A DNA stretch of 64,000 nucleotides. Source: Protopterus annectens. Its lineage: Eukaryota; Chordata; Ceratodontiformes; Protopteridae. Location: positions 1,867,758,439-1,867,822,438 of the forward strand of contig NC_056729.1 of the NCBI RefSeq assembly GCF_019279795.1, written 5' to 3'. Positions 1 to 9,829 of the stretch are shown here, piece by piece (the stretch's first letter is position 1; each line of letters begins with the position of its first letter). The position numbers and the translations under genes were made by a program. The notes under the pieces are model-generated. The model did not search any database, was not told the DNA's origin, and worked only from the letters and a program-made list of their open reading frames with translations.

Positions 1-345
1 ATTACATGATCTACAAGAATAAGTACCCTGTCTAGCTGATATAACAGCATTCTGTTTCGATTTCTCACAGCATAGCAAGTGTTTTAGGGACTTGGTGTTC
101 CTATAAGAAAACTGGGGACGCTCACCTACTATATCTCTAATTGTATTGTCTATAGTTAACATATCCCAATTCTTATAAAATATGTCTTTGATCTTGTTAT
201 TGTTATTAGTATATGGTATTGTCACTCTATTGACTGTGTGTGTTAAATTCCTTATATCATCAGGATTATCAATATCATTCTTCCCATGTATATATGGCTT
301 TCCACTTGCATTTCTGCTTGTGGTCCCCTTTTCTACCATCATATT
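1..345 (-). pseudogene. Penelope-like linker after RT, frameshifted, incomplete at window edge
   Basis: Downstream of the RT stop a different minus-strand frame reads VNRVTIPYTNNNNKI, FYKNWDMLTIDNTI, RPQFSYRNTKSLKHLL and finally GTYSCRSCN. This is the usual connection between RT and nuclease in Penelope-like proteins, including the KSLK block and a CxxC pair that begins the zinc-binding motif in front of GIY-YIG. It shows that the nuclease is C-terminal in this unit and lies beyond base 1. The frame change relative to the RT is a one- or two-base indel near 345. Confidence 0.8.
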
Positions 346-1978
346 AATCTCTAGAAGAGTAACCTCTTTCTTGAAATTCATTACCATGGGTACTTAAATT
401 CTCTTTAAACACATTATCCTTACTGGTTAATCTTAATACTCTTAGCACCTGACTTTTTGCTATATTTCTATAAATATGGGGTGGATGCATGCTAGTGCAA
501 TGCAATACCGTATTCTTTCTGCATGTCTTCCTAAACATTTCTGTGTGAATCACGTTATCATCCTTTCTTATGAGAACATCTAAGAATTCTATCTTATCAT
601 ATAATGTCTGGGCTGTCAATGACAAAAAATGTGTGGTTCCATTCATGTATTGAATGAACTCCTGGAGGGTATCTTCACCTCCTCCCCATATCAAAAAAAT
701 ATCATCAACAAAATGCCTGTAATAACGTATATGTGTATTATATTGTATGTTCCTCAAAAGATAGGTGTGTTCCCAGTATGCCATCACTAAACTGGCATAC
801 GAATTTGCACAAGGTGTTCCCATGGCCACACCTTTAAGTTGAAGAAAATATTCATCATTATATAAGAACACGTTGTTTTTCAAAACTATTTCCATAAGCA
901 TAGCACATCTAATGATCAAATTCCTAGGCATTCCCTTTTCTATCATGAATAGTCTCATGTATTCAACCCCTACATCATTCGGAATCATAGTAAATAAAGA
1001 TGTCACATCCAGAGTCACTAATATTTCTCTGTTGTGCTTGGTCAATGTAGAAGTATATTCTGTCATATTCTCCAAGAACTGTTTAGTGTCCCTGAGTATT
1101 GCTCCTGTATTATCAACTATTTTCCTGAGATGTTTCTCTATATAAATGGAAATAGTCTCCGTTAGCCAACTTCGGCTGGAGACAATCGGTCTCATAGGTG
1201 GATTAACAGGGTTTTTATGTACTTTGGGTAGCCCTCTGAACGTTGGTACAACTGGTTTATCAACTAAAAAATATTTATATAGATCAAGATCTATCACATT
1301 ACATAAAAACAAATCATATAATTCATCATTAACCCTTTGAATAATTCTATTTAATTGTATCGAATTAATATTCTTGTATGTGCATTCTTCATTCAACAAT
1401 TCATGCATTTTCAATTCATAAAAACTTCCATCTAAAATGAAAATAGCGCCCCCTTTATCAGCTTCCCTGATCATAATGTCATTGTTCTCTTGCAGCATTT
1501 GAAGTGCCAGTTTCTCTTGAACATTCAAGTTATAAAATTCAGGTCTAACATGCCCTTTACTCAATTCAAATAACTTTATAAAATCTCTCTTGCAGACCTT
1601 TTCTAAGGCTTCTAAGAGTGGATGCATTTGTGGTATGTATGTTGATGGCTTCCTAAAATTACTAACCACATTACTAGAGTTGTTTGGAAATGCCATTCTT
1701 AACCCTATATTGCGTGTAAACATTTTCATATCTATCAAAAAATCAGTAACATCAGCATTTTTAGACGGAATAAAGTAAAGCCCTTTATTTAAAAGCGTTC
1801 TTTCATTCTGAGATAGTACATACCCTGAAAGATTCAGGACTAAGTATGGTTTATTGGCCTCAATTGTTTCTTTTGAAATTCTAGTCGTCCCTCCGGAAAC
1901 TTGCGTTTCTTGCTCATAGTATGAGGAGACCATGTGGTTTTCTGAGATATCTGAAAAGGTAACGGAAAAGGACCACAC
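344..1978 (-). pseudogene. Penelope-like reverse transcriptase domain
   Basis: A 544-residue open frame with the reverse transcriptase signatures of Penelope-like elements in order: the pre-RT block LSQNERTLLNKGLYFIP, EADKGGAIFILD, FRGLPKVHKNP, RPIVSSRSWLTETIS, LDVTSLFTMIPND, GVAMGTPCANSYASLVM, and the catalytic box HFVDDIFLIWGG with the expected Asp pair. DVTSLFTMIP and GVAMGTP are typical of this group rather than of LINEs or retroviruses. The enzyme would copy element RNA at a nicked target. The frame stops at 344-346, but a shifted frame carries on the protein, so the stop marks a frameshift rather than the natural end. The RT domain itself looks uninterrupted, suggesting a rather young copy. 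Confidence 0.9.
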
Positions 1979-2964
1979 ATATGGGTTTCATTAGATGTCG
2001 TCGGCTGTGTATTAAGCATTACAGTCTCTTTTCTCCTTACATCAGAATTCAATTGAATCTCTTTTTGACTTATCTCAACAGAATTTGTCGATGTTTGAGT
2101 TGGAAGCTGACTTCCATTAACTGAAAATCCATTCTCATTCAGTAGCTGCCGTTCTGCTGCTGTCAGATTTGACAAAGCAGTAGTCATCTACTGGGTGGAG
2201 TCAAGATGTGTGGGGATTGGATTATGCAGAGTTGGAACTACATCGTGCTCTCTCATTGGTTCACGAGGCTAAGAGAAGACGTTGCCTTTTTGAAAATCTA
2301 CAAAGTTTCGTTCGAGTTTTTTCTTTTTGTCAAGCAATAACTTATTATCCAACAACGATAACGTAATGTGTAGATCTCTCAAAAATTCTTATATCTCAGA
2401 TGTATTTAGCCAATTAGTTAATTTTTCTTGTAATTTTGTGGCTTCAAGCATTAGCTCTTTTTCAATTAAAACATATTGTTCTGTTAATAGGCACACGTAG
2501 CTGAAACATGTTTTTATATTTAATCATTGCCATTTCACTAGTAAATCAGGATATTTGGTGCCGTATGTCAGCATTTTCAATATGCGCAAACCTTGTGGTA
2601 CTACTTTGAAGCACAAGTTAGCCTCCATGTGCTTCCTTTGCCACTGTGTATATTTTAACTTGTCCAAAACAGTTTCTAATTTTCTGGTAGTTTGTATTAG
2701 ATTTACATTACGATTCACAGTACCATTATTGTTCTCATTGGAAGCTAGTTCATTCCTAGTTAACCTCAACAATGGGTTGCTTTCTGCTTGAATTAGTCTA
2801 TGAAAAGAAATGTCTTTATTACCATTGGTTGTTCTTTCTTCATCATAATTATTAAGAGCCATTTCTTCAGTCCCTTCTGTCATGTCCCTTGATGTGGTAA
2901 ACAAGAAAACTGAACTGAGTGAAAAAAACACAAAAAAAAGGGTAAAGTGCCTCAAGGAAGTCAA
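1840..2964 (-). pseudogene. Penelope-like ORF, N-terminal part (broken)
   Basis: On the minus strand an open frame from 2964 to 2524 starts with a short hydrophobic stretch (residues about 7-23) and ends with QGLRILKMLTYG and LLVKWQ, which resembles the N-terminal block of Penelope-like proteins. After the stop the same frame continues to about 2240 with one further stop. This part is lysine- and leucine-rich and coiled-coil-like (VLIEKELMLEATKLQEKL). Another frame, 2187-1840, carries LSNLTAAERQLLNENGF and then overlaps the start of the reverse transcriptase frame. I read these as one ancestral ORF broken by two stops and at least one frameshift. The Met at 2964 is only the first available start; a true start cannot be fixed. 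Confidence 0.7.
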
Positions 2965-3059
2965 AAATCAGTAAATCCAAGGCAAGAACTCAGAGGCACA
3001 CCACAACAATTGAAGCTGACTTTATTGTAACAAACAACACAGAAGACCAGGTCAATAGT

Positions 3060-3093
3060 TAGCACTTTCACGTCTCTCAGAACACTTCATCAG
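3060..3093 (-). ncRNA. Hammerhead-ribozyme-like core motif (degenerate)
   Basis: On the minus strand CTGATGA is followed by an imperfect hairpin and then GAAAG. This is the order of the hammerhead catalytic core (CUGANGA, stem II, GAAA). Penelope-like elements are known to carry hammerhead motifs in their pseudo-LTRs. Stem II here is mostly wobble pairs, and I cannot identify stems I and III or the cleavage triplet. It may be a dead remnant or only a look-alike. Confidence 0.35.
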
Positions 3094-3589
3094 ACTAGAT
3101 ACCTAGGTCATTAATTCACATTCTTATAACAACTGTTATCCAATAAAAACACAAATAACATCTGACATCATATCCTGTAATGCATTTCACATTTCCTTTA
3201 TCTTGTGTGAAAACATTTAAAATCTCATTGTGAACAACCCTAGTAAACATTTTCAACATCACTTCATTCCACATCCTGTACGTGTGCACAAACCTAATGC
3301 ACATGAATGCAAAGTGTATATAGAAAAACACATATAAAAATATGAATATAAAAATGTATGTATATAAAAAAATATATAAACATATATAAAAATATATACA
3401 TATAAATATAAACTATTTAAAAATATAAAAATATGAAAATATATGTATCAGCAAAACACTGAGTGCAAGCATCTTGGTTAAAAAATGTATACATATGACA
3501 ATATAATATAACGTGATGTAAAAGGGACATTCACCATCAACTATTACATTTCATTCATGTCAACATAATCTGGGGCCATTTCATCAAAA

Positions 3590-3591
<2 letters not shown>

Positions 3592-3638
<47 letters not shown>
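3592..3638. repeat. (AT)n microsatellite
   Basis: About 23 uninterrupted AT units inside the AT-rich Penelope 3' region. Flanking bases 3350-3720 are also strongly AT-rich with many atataaa words. Confidence 0.97.
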
Positions 3639-3642
<4 letters not shown>

Positions 3643-3751
3643 TATAAAAATATATATATTTAAAACATATATAAACATATAAAGAAAATATATAAGAAAA
3701 CCAAAATTAATCTTATCTAATTAGAATGCAATCATTGTTGATATAAATACT

Positions 3752-4097
3752 TTAATGCTTGTATGGTCTGTCAGTGAGGAAAGGTTTGAGGGAAACTCTG
3801 TCATTGAGTCCATGAGCCTTGTCTGCTTGCATCCTCATAATCCATTTGCTTCTTGTTTTTCAGTAAAATACTTCAAATTACCAAGCCTAGCTGTTCTATT
3901 TACTCGCTCTATGACGGTAAACTTAAAACTGTGTGTCATGCCATGGGTAATAATGTGTCTTGCTAGCGCATTAGTGTCGTCTTCTCTATTCATGGCATAT
4001 ATATGCTCCCTCACATGCTCACGTAGACTTTTATTTGTTTTCCCCACATAAAATGATTGACATTTCTCGCACACTGCAAGATATATCAAGTCTCTCA
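3752..4097 (-). pseudogene. Penelope-like GIY-YIG endonuclease C-terminus (upstream tandem unit)
   Basis: Minus-strand frame reading IYLAVCEKCQSFYVGKTNKS, then REHVREH, ALARHI and FTVIERVNR. This is the GIY-YIG nuclease core, with the second half as YVGKT. After the apparent stop near 3835 a shifted frame continues with QADKAHGLNDRVSLKPFL and ends at a stop at 3752-3754. That ending nearly matches the independent Penelope fragment at 36.15-36.35 kb (QADRSPGLNNAVSLKPFL), so both belong to one family. The domain would nick DNA for insertion. The fragment starts abruptly at about 4097 against SINE-like DNA, so this unit is 5'-truncated. Confidence 0.82.
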
Positions 4098-4210
4098 TTA
4101 TACAACTGTAGTGCACAGGATCCTGGGTTCAAGACTTGCCAGTGAAATGCATGGTGGTAACAAATTTTTATCCTAGCAACTTTACGAAATTATACAAGCA
4201 ATGTTTAAAA
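4098..4210 (+). repeat. tRNA-derived SINE fragment (family 1)
   Basis: Starts in the middle of a tRNA-like head (tgtagtgca...) and contains a B-box-like gggttcaagact. It continues through a body ending in aaaatgtgtccctgg. The same sequence occurs at 16835-16980 with a more complete head, so this is a dispersed repeat. The 5' half, including the A box, is missing at the Penelope junction. Confidence 0.65.
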
Positions 4211-4436
4211 TGTGTCCCTGGTAAGTCCCTAGCCACCACCACTTGCGAGCTTTCTCCAGGTTTTTTGTGCTAAGAGTTGAGAGCTATGGTGAGAAGTGAG
4301 AACTGAATTTGTATTCCCCCATTATTGGCTTTGTCCAGGATTTTTTGTGCTAAGAGGATTTTTAAATCCTGTCCTGAGCATCCACAGCTCCTCTCTGCTG
4401 GTCCTGTGGTTTAGGCTGCTTGTTTTTGCCTCCCGT
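4211..4436. repeat. Unassigned spacer with an ~80-bp diverged direct repeat
   Basis: Two related words, each a variant of ctttctccagg...ttttttgtgctaagag, lie about 80 bp apart near 4249 and 4329. No coding potential or known element was recognised. Confidence 0.45.
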
Positions 4437-4870
4437 AATCCATCCCAGGTACTCCCTCCCTGCTTTAAATGCAAAAAGAATACCTCCGGCCATCACCTGA
4501 AGACACCCTGAATTGGCCAGCTTGCCTGGTACTTAGAAAAATACTACTGAGAAGACCCCCCCCAACAAGATTGTTTAAATTAATCCATCCCGGGTGCTCC
4601 CTCCCTGCTTTAAATGCAAAAGGAATACCTCCGACCATCACCTGAAGACACCTTGAATTGGCCAACTTGCCTGGTACTTAGAAAAATACTACTGAGAAGA
4701 CCCCCCAACAAGATTGTGTAAATGAATCCATCCCAGGTGCTCCCTCCCTGCTCTAAACAGAACAGGAACACCTCCGGCCATCACCTAAAGACACCTTGAA
4801 TTGACCAGCTTGCCTGGTACTTAGAAAAATACTACTGAGAAGACCCCCCCCCCAAACAAGATTGTGTAAA
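4437..4870. repeat. Minisatellite, three ~145-bp units
   Basis: Three head-to-tail copies start at 4437, 4582 and 4725 (periods 145 and 143). Each begins with aatccatccc, contains cacctgaagacacc or a variant, and ends with a C-run followed by aacaagattgt. Copies are about 90% alike by eye. The block lies some 700 bp upstream of the first LINE ORF; a link to that LINE is possible but not shown. Confidence 0.9.
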
Positions 4871-5582
4871 TGTATGTTGCTTAACACTAAATAAATGTAG
4901 ACTTGATGTACTATCTATAGAGTTAATTTGCTCTCCCGTGTCTGCATTCTAGCAGCCTACCACAGACTGTTTGCCCTCTCCCCCTCCTGTTATCACTACC
5001 CTAGAATATATTTAAACCTAAGACAGGTCCAACTATCCCTGCTGTTTGCTATGTCCTTCTACAATTAGGTAGCAGCATCTACCATTATAAATCCTAGATA
5101 TTCTTTATAATCCCAACAAGTTTTATTTTTTCACAAGCAGTTGGTTATGAGTTAATATCCTTAGACTGTAAATATCTTCTCCCCCCTGCTAAACCACCCT
5201 CTGTAAATGTAGCCTTCTTTTTCTGGCTGGAAATATTTAGCTCATACATTCCAACTACAGCCTTTAAACTGCTCTTTGCTGATACATTTTCTGCCATACT
5301 CACCTCTAGTGTTCTTTTCCGCTTCGTTTGCCCTATGGCCTCACTCCGCTCCCCTACCCTGCCTCCAATTCCCACCCGCCCCCAGTACTCCTAGGTTTAT
5401 TCCTATCTTACCCCACCCTCTCAGCCTAATTACCCAATACCAGCTCCCCCCTCATTACTCCTCTCACCTATAGCCATCCTTCTTAAACTCTGTAATCTGT
5501 ACTCCACCCAATAATTACAATCCCCTCCTCTTTCCTTAAATCTCTAGAATACCTCCATCACTTTTTAAACCCATTCTTCTTC
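4871..5582. other. CT-rich stretch, possibly the 5' UTR of the L2/Rex-like LINE
   Basis: No ORF with recognisable content. From about 5270 the plus strand becomes C/T-rich like the LINE ORF that follows, so at least its right half may be LINE leader. The left boundary of the LINE could not be located. Confidence 0.35.
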
Positions 5583-6001
5583 ATGGCCTTCTCTATTTTC
5601 CTAACCACTCATACCACTCTCTCTCTTTGCTCCAACATGCTCTCCTCAAGTTATCACACCCTCCAGTCCCCCATCCTCCTCTTTCTGTTCCTACTTCCCT
5701 TATACTATGCTACCTCATATTCCACCTATGCTTGTCCAATACCACCTACAAAGACAATTACCATACAAACCCACCTTCCCCATCACTCGTACTCCCATTT
5801 TCACTCTATCTCCTCTGCTAACATTCAGCCCAACCCTCTGCACCTATTCCACCCTAAACTCTTCGCCTCTAAAGTCAAGATACTGTCACCTGCTCCAATC
5901 TACAATCTACCAAAATTCATGCCTGGCAGACCAGTATGGCTAAAGGATATCCCTTCAACAACCTAGTCCAAGCTGGTGATATCCATCCTAACCCTGGTCC
6001 T
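5583..6001 (+). pseudogene. LINE leader peptide with 2A-like motif
   Basis: An open frame from 5583 codes a Ser/Thr/Leu-rich leader ending GRPVWLKDIP. A frameshift near 5936 moves the reading to another frame, which continues with VQAGDIHPNPGP at 5978-6001. D-I/V-x-x-NPGP is the signature of 2A-type ribosome-skipping peptides, which are known at the N-terminus of some CR1/L2/Rex-group LINE proteins. Here the usual Glu is His, so activity is uncertain. The endonuclease follows about 60 bp later, which fits a peptide separating leader from enzyme. Confidence 0.6.
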
Positions 6002-6052
6002 ACATCCTTTATTAATAACACTCATCCCTTGCCATCTTCCTCCTATCTCAAC

Positions 6053-6600
6053 ACCCTAAAGATTTTTACAATTAATGCACAAAGTCTAAACAACAAAGCA
6101 CACCAATTTCAAGCTTGGTTAAGCCATAACCAACCAGATATCTTAGCCATCTCTTAATTCTGGCTCAACCCCTTTATCTCCGACTCTGAGATTCTGCCAC
6201 TAGGATTTCATTGTCTCAGAAATGACCGACTAAATAAAAAAGGTGGAGGCACTGTCCTAGTCTACTCCAACCTTCTTAGCTTAATTCCCCTCCAGATTCC
6301 AATTCCTCAATTCCAGAACACTGAACTAACTGCTGGAATTCTAAAACTAAATAAACATAAAAATATCTGCATCATTGCCCTATATATCTCACCTGGTAAC
6401 AATATCTCTACACTTGAAAATATTCTCCCATGGGCCTCTACTAAAAATAACTATGAAACTTATATCCTTGGTGATGTGAATATTGACTGGAATAAAATCA
6501 ATTGCCCCTCTCCCTCCTTATCCATTAACCTCTGTAACTTCACTCAAATAATCCCCCCCATCACTCGACCTACAATATAAACCCTCCCGGATCCACTGTA
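6053..6600 (+). pseudogene. LINE apurinic-type endonuclease domain (broken)
   Basis: Reads LKIFTINAQSLNNKAHQF and PDILAIS, followed by a stop. The frame continues through KKGGGTVLVYSNL and ALYISPGNN to YILGDVNIDWN. These match the start, the middle and the GDFN block of the exonuclease-endonuclease-phosphatase fold used by LINEs to nick target DNA. Stop codons near 6156 and 6578 break the frame. The C-terminal SDH block was not clearly found. Confidence 0.75.
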
Positions 6601-6639
6601 GATTGGATCCTAGTCTCAGATCCAAATAAAATAACCAAT

Positions 6640-7320
6640 TCTGGCACAATTCCAGATTTAGCGACCACCTCCCAGCCTTCATGCATCGCTCAACTAGTTC
6701 CTCCCCACGCCAGCGTCAGTACATTCAAACTTGTAACCTCAGTAGCTTCAATCCAACTACTTTCTCAAATACTTTCAAACAAATGAACTGGCAAATTCTA
6801 AACATCCTTCCTCTTGACAAGTCTATAGAATACTTCAACTCTGTCTTCCTTGATACTTTAAACTCACTAGCCCCACTAAACAAAAGGATAAAAACTAAAA
6901 CTGCTCCTTGGCTATCCAAAGAGACAAAACAGATTATGCACCACAGAGGCAAACTATGGAAGCTTTACCAAAACAATAAACTGGACAATACCTTGCTCCA
7001 ATATAAACAGCTCCGCAACCGTGCAAAACAACTAATCACCAAAGACAAAAAAATCCTACTATATCAAACTTGTCCAATAACAATAAAAAAAAAAAAAAAA
7101 TTCTGGAACTCAGTAAACTCTCTCCTCAATCCAGGCTCCAAGAATAATCCCTGTCCTGACCCAAGTAAATCTGATCTCGAACTAGGCTCTGAATTTAACT
7201 AATTTTTCATAGATACTATTACTACCCTCACCAAGACATTTCCCAATAATAACCCAACTGCTCTACACTCTCCCCTTCTAACTCACCTCATCTGTTTGAA
7301 CTCAAACCCATCTCTACTAA
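6640..7320 (+). pseudogene. LINE spacer between endonuclease and RT (broken)
   Basis: A 173-residue open stretch (6681-7202) is lysine-rich and includes APWLSKETKQIMHHRGKLWK. Short LINE proteins of this group show such a region (W..e....K..R.KL.) between endonuclease and RT. An A-run at about 7084-7099 may have slipped, and a stop at 7201 breaks the frame. Confidence 0.6.
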
Positions 7321-7336
7321 CTTTATAAAAAAACGT

Positions 7337-8473
7337 ATGCCCAAACTTAAATCTTGCTCTAACACTCCTGACAATATTCCCTCTTCCTTCCTAAAATGTG
7401 GTGCTGATGACATTGCACTGCCAAAAAGCATCATTATCAACCTATCCATAAAAGAATCATATGTCCCCAAACTCTGGTGCTCAGCTTATATTCTTCCTCT
7501 TCATAAAGGAGGCAAAAATACCAGCATCTCAAACTTTTGCCCCATTGCTTTGCTCTCACCAATCTCCAAAATCCTAGAAAAATACATCCACCTCCATCTT
7601 ATGCCTTTCCTGACCAAAAACAACCTTCTCACTCCTACCTAGCATGGCTTCCATCCAGACCATAGCACAATAACTGTTATACTCTCTTTCCTAGAAACTG
7701 TCTATCAAGCCCGAGATTCAGGTCACTTAGTTTCTACTGTTTGACGCGATCTGTCTAAAGCCTTTGATACCATTTCCCACAAGCACCTTCTCTGTCATCT
7801 CTCAAACCTTAATCTCTCACATAATGCTTTATCCTGGTTCTCCAGATATCTATCAGACAGATCACAAGCAGTCAAATGGAAAAACTCCATCTCTTCATTC
7901 CTACCTACCCCAACTGGTGTACCACAGGGATCCATCCTTGGGCCAATGCTTTTTAACATCTTCATCAATAACTTTCACACTGTTATTCCTGATGCTAAAA
8001 TCATTCAATATGCAGACAATTCAACCTTAGTCTGCTCTGCCTCAAACCTCTCTGAATTGCTGACTAAAACCCAAACTGCCTTTTCAACAACTGAAAACTG
8101 GATGTGTCAAAACCACCTCTCTCTCAATGCAAATAAATCAAAGATTCTACTATTCCCTCCCACAAAGACCCTCTCCTATGATAAAAACAACTTCAAAGTC
8201 TATAGTCAAACCAACTCACCTATAGAAGTAGTCCCCTCTGCCAAACTACTTGGCATTACTGTAGATGAACACCTCAAGTTTGATATTTATATTCAACAAA
8301 ATATTAAGAAAACCCACCAAAAGCTAAGTATGCTGCATAGGAATAATTGCTTTCCGTCCAACTCTACCAGGCAAATTCTGGCCTCGACTTATCTTCTTCC
8401 TTCCTTATTATACAGAACCCCTCTCCTAACCAACCTGTCCTCCTCTATCACCTCTAAACTAGAAAACTGCTGA
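7337..8473 (+). pseudogene. LINE reverse transcriptase, catalytic Asp lost
   Basis: Blocks in order: DNIPSSFLKCGADD, PLHKGGKNTSISNFCPIALL, a stop at about 7640, then HGFHPDHST, DLSKAFDTISHKHLL, LSDRSQAVKW, GVPQGSILGPMLFNIFIN, and IQYADNSTLV where YADD is expected. The thumb follows as LSLNANKSKILLF and AKLLGITVDEHLKF. The second catalytic Asp is Asn. Together with stops at about 7640 and 7742 and at least two frameshifts, this shows a dead enzyme. Motif style (KAFDTISH, GVPQGSILGP) is that of the CR1/L2/Rex group. Confidence 0.85.
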
Positions 8474-8792
8474 AACCAAATCTCTAAATTTGCCTCTAAA
8501 TCTAAAAATACCACCCATCACTGCCTAACCCTACAATCCCTGAATTGGCTTGAACTCCCAAACTACCTAGACTATCTCCAACTCAGTACTGCACTTACAC
8601 TCATATTTCACCCAACAAAATGTCTCGCTCTAGCTAACATCCTTCCCCCTTATACAACCAACAGAGCTCTCAGATCTGAAAAATCAGAACTTAATTACTA
8701 TCCATAAACCTAAACGTTCTGCTCGCTAGCTTCTCCTATCTTTCTCACTAGGCAAAAAATGGAATTCTCTTCCCTCAGAAAACTTCAAAACC
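8474..8792 (+). pseudogene. LINE RT C-terminus up to the L1 insertion
   Basis: After the stop at 8471 the coding trace continues (SLNWLELPNYLDYLQL) to KKWNSLPSENFKT. There the L1 begins. The sequence FKTQLFKHLSTKW resumes after the L1 at 16160, joining the two halves of the C-terminus. Confidence 0.65.
8777..8792. repeat. Target-site duplication of L1 copy 1, left
   Basis: The 16-base word agaaaacttcaaaacc is repeated exactly at 16155-16170. This marks the integration point of the L1 in the older LINE. Confidence 0.95.
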
Positions 8793-8991
8793 AGGGGCTT
8801 GGCCAAGGATGAACACAGGATAGCAGCAGATTTCTTCAGCTCCACCAATTTCACTGCACTGACAGGAAATAATTACTTAAAAAATTAATTTATGAAGTAA
8901 TTTTCTTTCTAAATATGTTTGTTTTATCTATTTCTTGAACTATATCTAAAAAAGAAAGGAAATTTTAAAAATATTCCTGTCAGAAATCACC

Positions 8992-9816
8992 TTGGAAATT
9001 TTCCTGTCAGTTTCTCTGTTTGAAATGAGTTCCAGTAAGACAAATTCTCAAGACTCCAGCATCAAGAAAGAACTTCAGTCTCTGATATCTACAATCCAGC
9101 AACTTACTGCTAAGATGGATAAACTGGATACTAAAATTGATACCTTCAGAGAACAAGCTACAAAACAAATAGACTTGTTACATATAGACTTGCAACAACA
9201 GAAGATCCAGATTACAGGCATAGAAGAGACTGTAAATGACATGGAAAATAGAATCCAAGAAGAGGAAATCAACATTGAGTTTTTGCTGAAACAAAATACA
9301 CATCTACAAACAAAGCTTGATGACCTGGAAAATAGATCTAGGGCAATAACATTAGGATTTTTGACTGCCAGAAAATATTGAAGGTAACAATATTACTTTT
9401 TTAACAACATGGCTCCTAAAACTTTAGACTTACCAGAAGCATTCTCTTTTGGTATCGAAAGAGACCATAGATCTATAGCTAATACTAACTCTAACAAAAA
9501 GTATCCTAGATCAGTTATAGTTAGATTTCTATCATCTTTTGATAAAGAGATGGTTCTTAAATCTGCTTGGGCTAAAGCTCCTGTTAAAATTAATGAGACA
9601 ACTGTGCGTTTTGACAATGACCATTCTTCCTTGGTAATAGCTAAAAGAAAAGTTTTTCTGCCATTAATAAGGGAGCTTACAAAAGCACAGTTTAAAATCT
9701 ACCTTCTGTTTCCTGCCAAGCTAAAAATCTTCCTTCCTGATGGCCCTAAAATTTTTGATGACTTAGACTCTGCATTACTGTTTATAAAAAAAAAAATAAG
9801 ATTTTGGATAAAATAG
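8992..9816 (+). pseudogene. L1 ORF1 protein (RNA-binding, frameshifted)
   Basis: First frame (8992-9381; probable true start the Met at 9027): a coiled coil with leucine/isoleucine heptads (SLISTIQQLTAKMDKLDTKI), ending LDDLENRSRA. This is the coiled-coil to RRM junction typical of L1 ORF1p. A frameshift near 9370 leads into 9409-9816, with FSFGIERDHRS (ERAHR-like) and IVRFLSSFDKEMVL of the RRM. The C-terminal domain follows as SSLVIAKRKVFLPLIRELTKAQF and FPAKLKIF. The protein would trimerise and package L1 RNA. Confidence 0.88.
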
Positions 9817-9829
9817 AGGAAATGGAATG

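Larger units (their letters stand above)
1..2990 (-). mobile_element. Penelope-like retroelement, second tandem unit, running off left edge
   Basis: A Penelope-like element read on the minus strand from about 2990 to the window edge. Its order is an N-terminal segment, a coiled-coil-like segment, reverse transcriptase, a linker and a Cys-pair motif that in this group precedes the GIY-YIG nuclease. The nuclease itself would lie left of base 1. It sits head-to-tail behind another unit of which only the 3' end (3752-4097) is present. Such partial tandem arrays are usual in this group and create pseudo-LTRs. The reading frame is broken by stops near 2522 and 2398 and by frameshifts near 1900-2190 and 345, so the copy is inactive. 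Family naming within Penelope is not attempted. Confidence 0.88.
2990..3751 (-). other. Penelope-like 3' UTR / pseudo-LTR junction with AT-rich expansion
   Basis: Non-coding DNA between the end of the upstream Penelope ORF (3752) and the start of the next unit. It holds an AT-rich stretch with an (AT)n run at 3592-3638, a hammerhead-core-like motif at 3060-3093 (minus) and an AATAAA signal close to 3020-3027 (minus). The same order, ORF end then CTGA-type motif then AATAAAG, is seen at 36.35-36.55 kb in an independent copy. That supports this being the element's own 3' region, doubling as the 5' end of the next tandem unit. Confidence 0.65.
5270..8792 (+). mobile_element. L2/Rex-like non-LTR retrotransposon, 5' and RT part (split by L1)
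   Basis: A jockey-superfamily LINE (CR1/L2/Rex group) with an N-terminal leader ending in a 2A-like motif, an apurinic-type endonuclease and a reverse transcriptase. It is interrupted at 8792 by a complete L1 and resumes at 16171. Bases 8777-8792 reappear at 16155-16170 as the L1 target duplication. The ORF has many stops and frameshifts and the catalytic YADD is changed, so it is long dead. Its 3' end (about 16620-16745) resembles that of L2-type LINEs, and a second copy of that end lies at 41.6-42.3 kb. Confidence 0.85.

Noticed and set aside
1-4116. Penelope-like element with the nuclease in front of the RT, as in permuted-domain clades
   Set aside because: The GIY-YIG piece at 3752-4097 precedes the RT on the minus strand, but it ends with its own stop and 3' UTR. 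The RT unit continues into a normal RT-to-nuclease linker with CxxC at 1-345. Tandem canonical units explain it better.
5145-5966. Several overlapping plus-strand ORFs rich in Pro/Ser/Leu
   Set aside because: They reflect CT-rich composition. Only the frame leading into the 2A-like motif and endonuclease has support.
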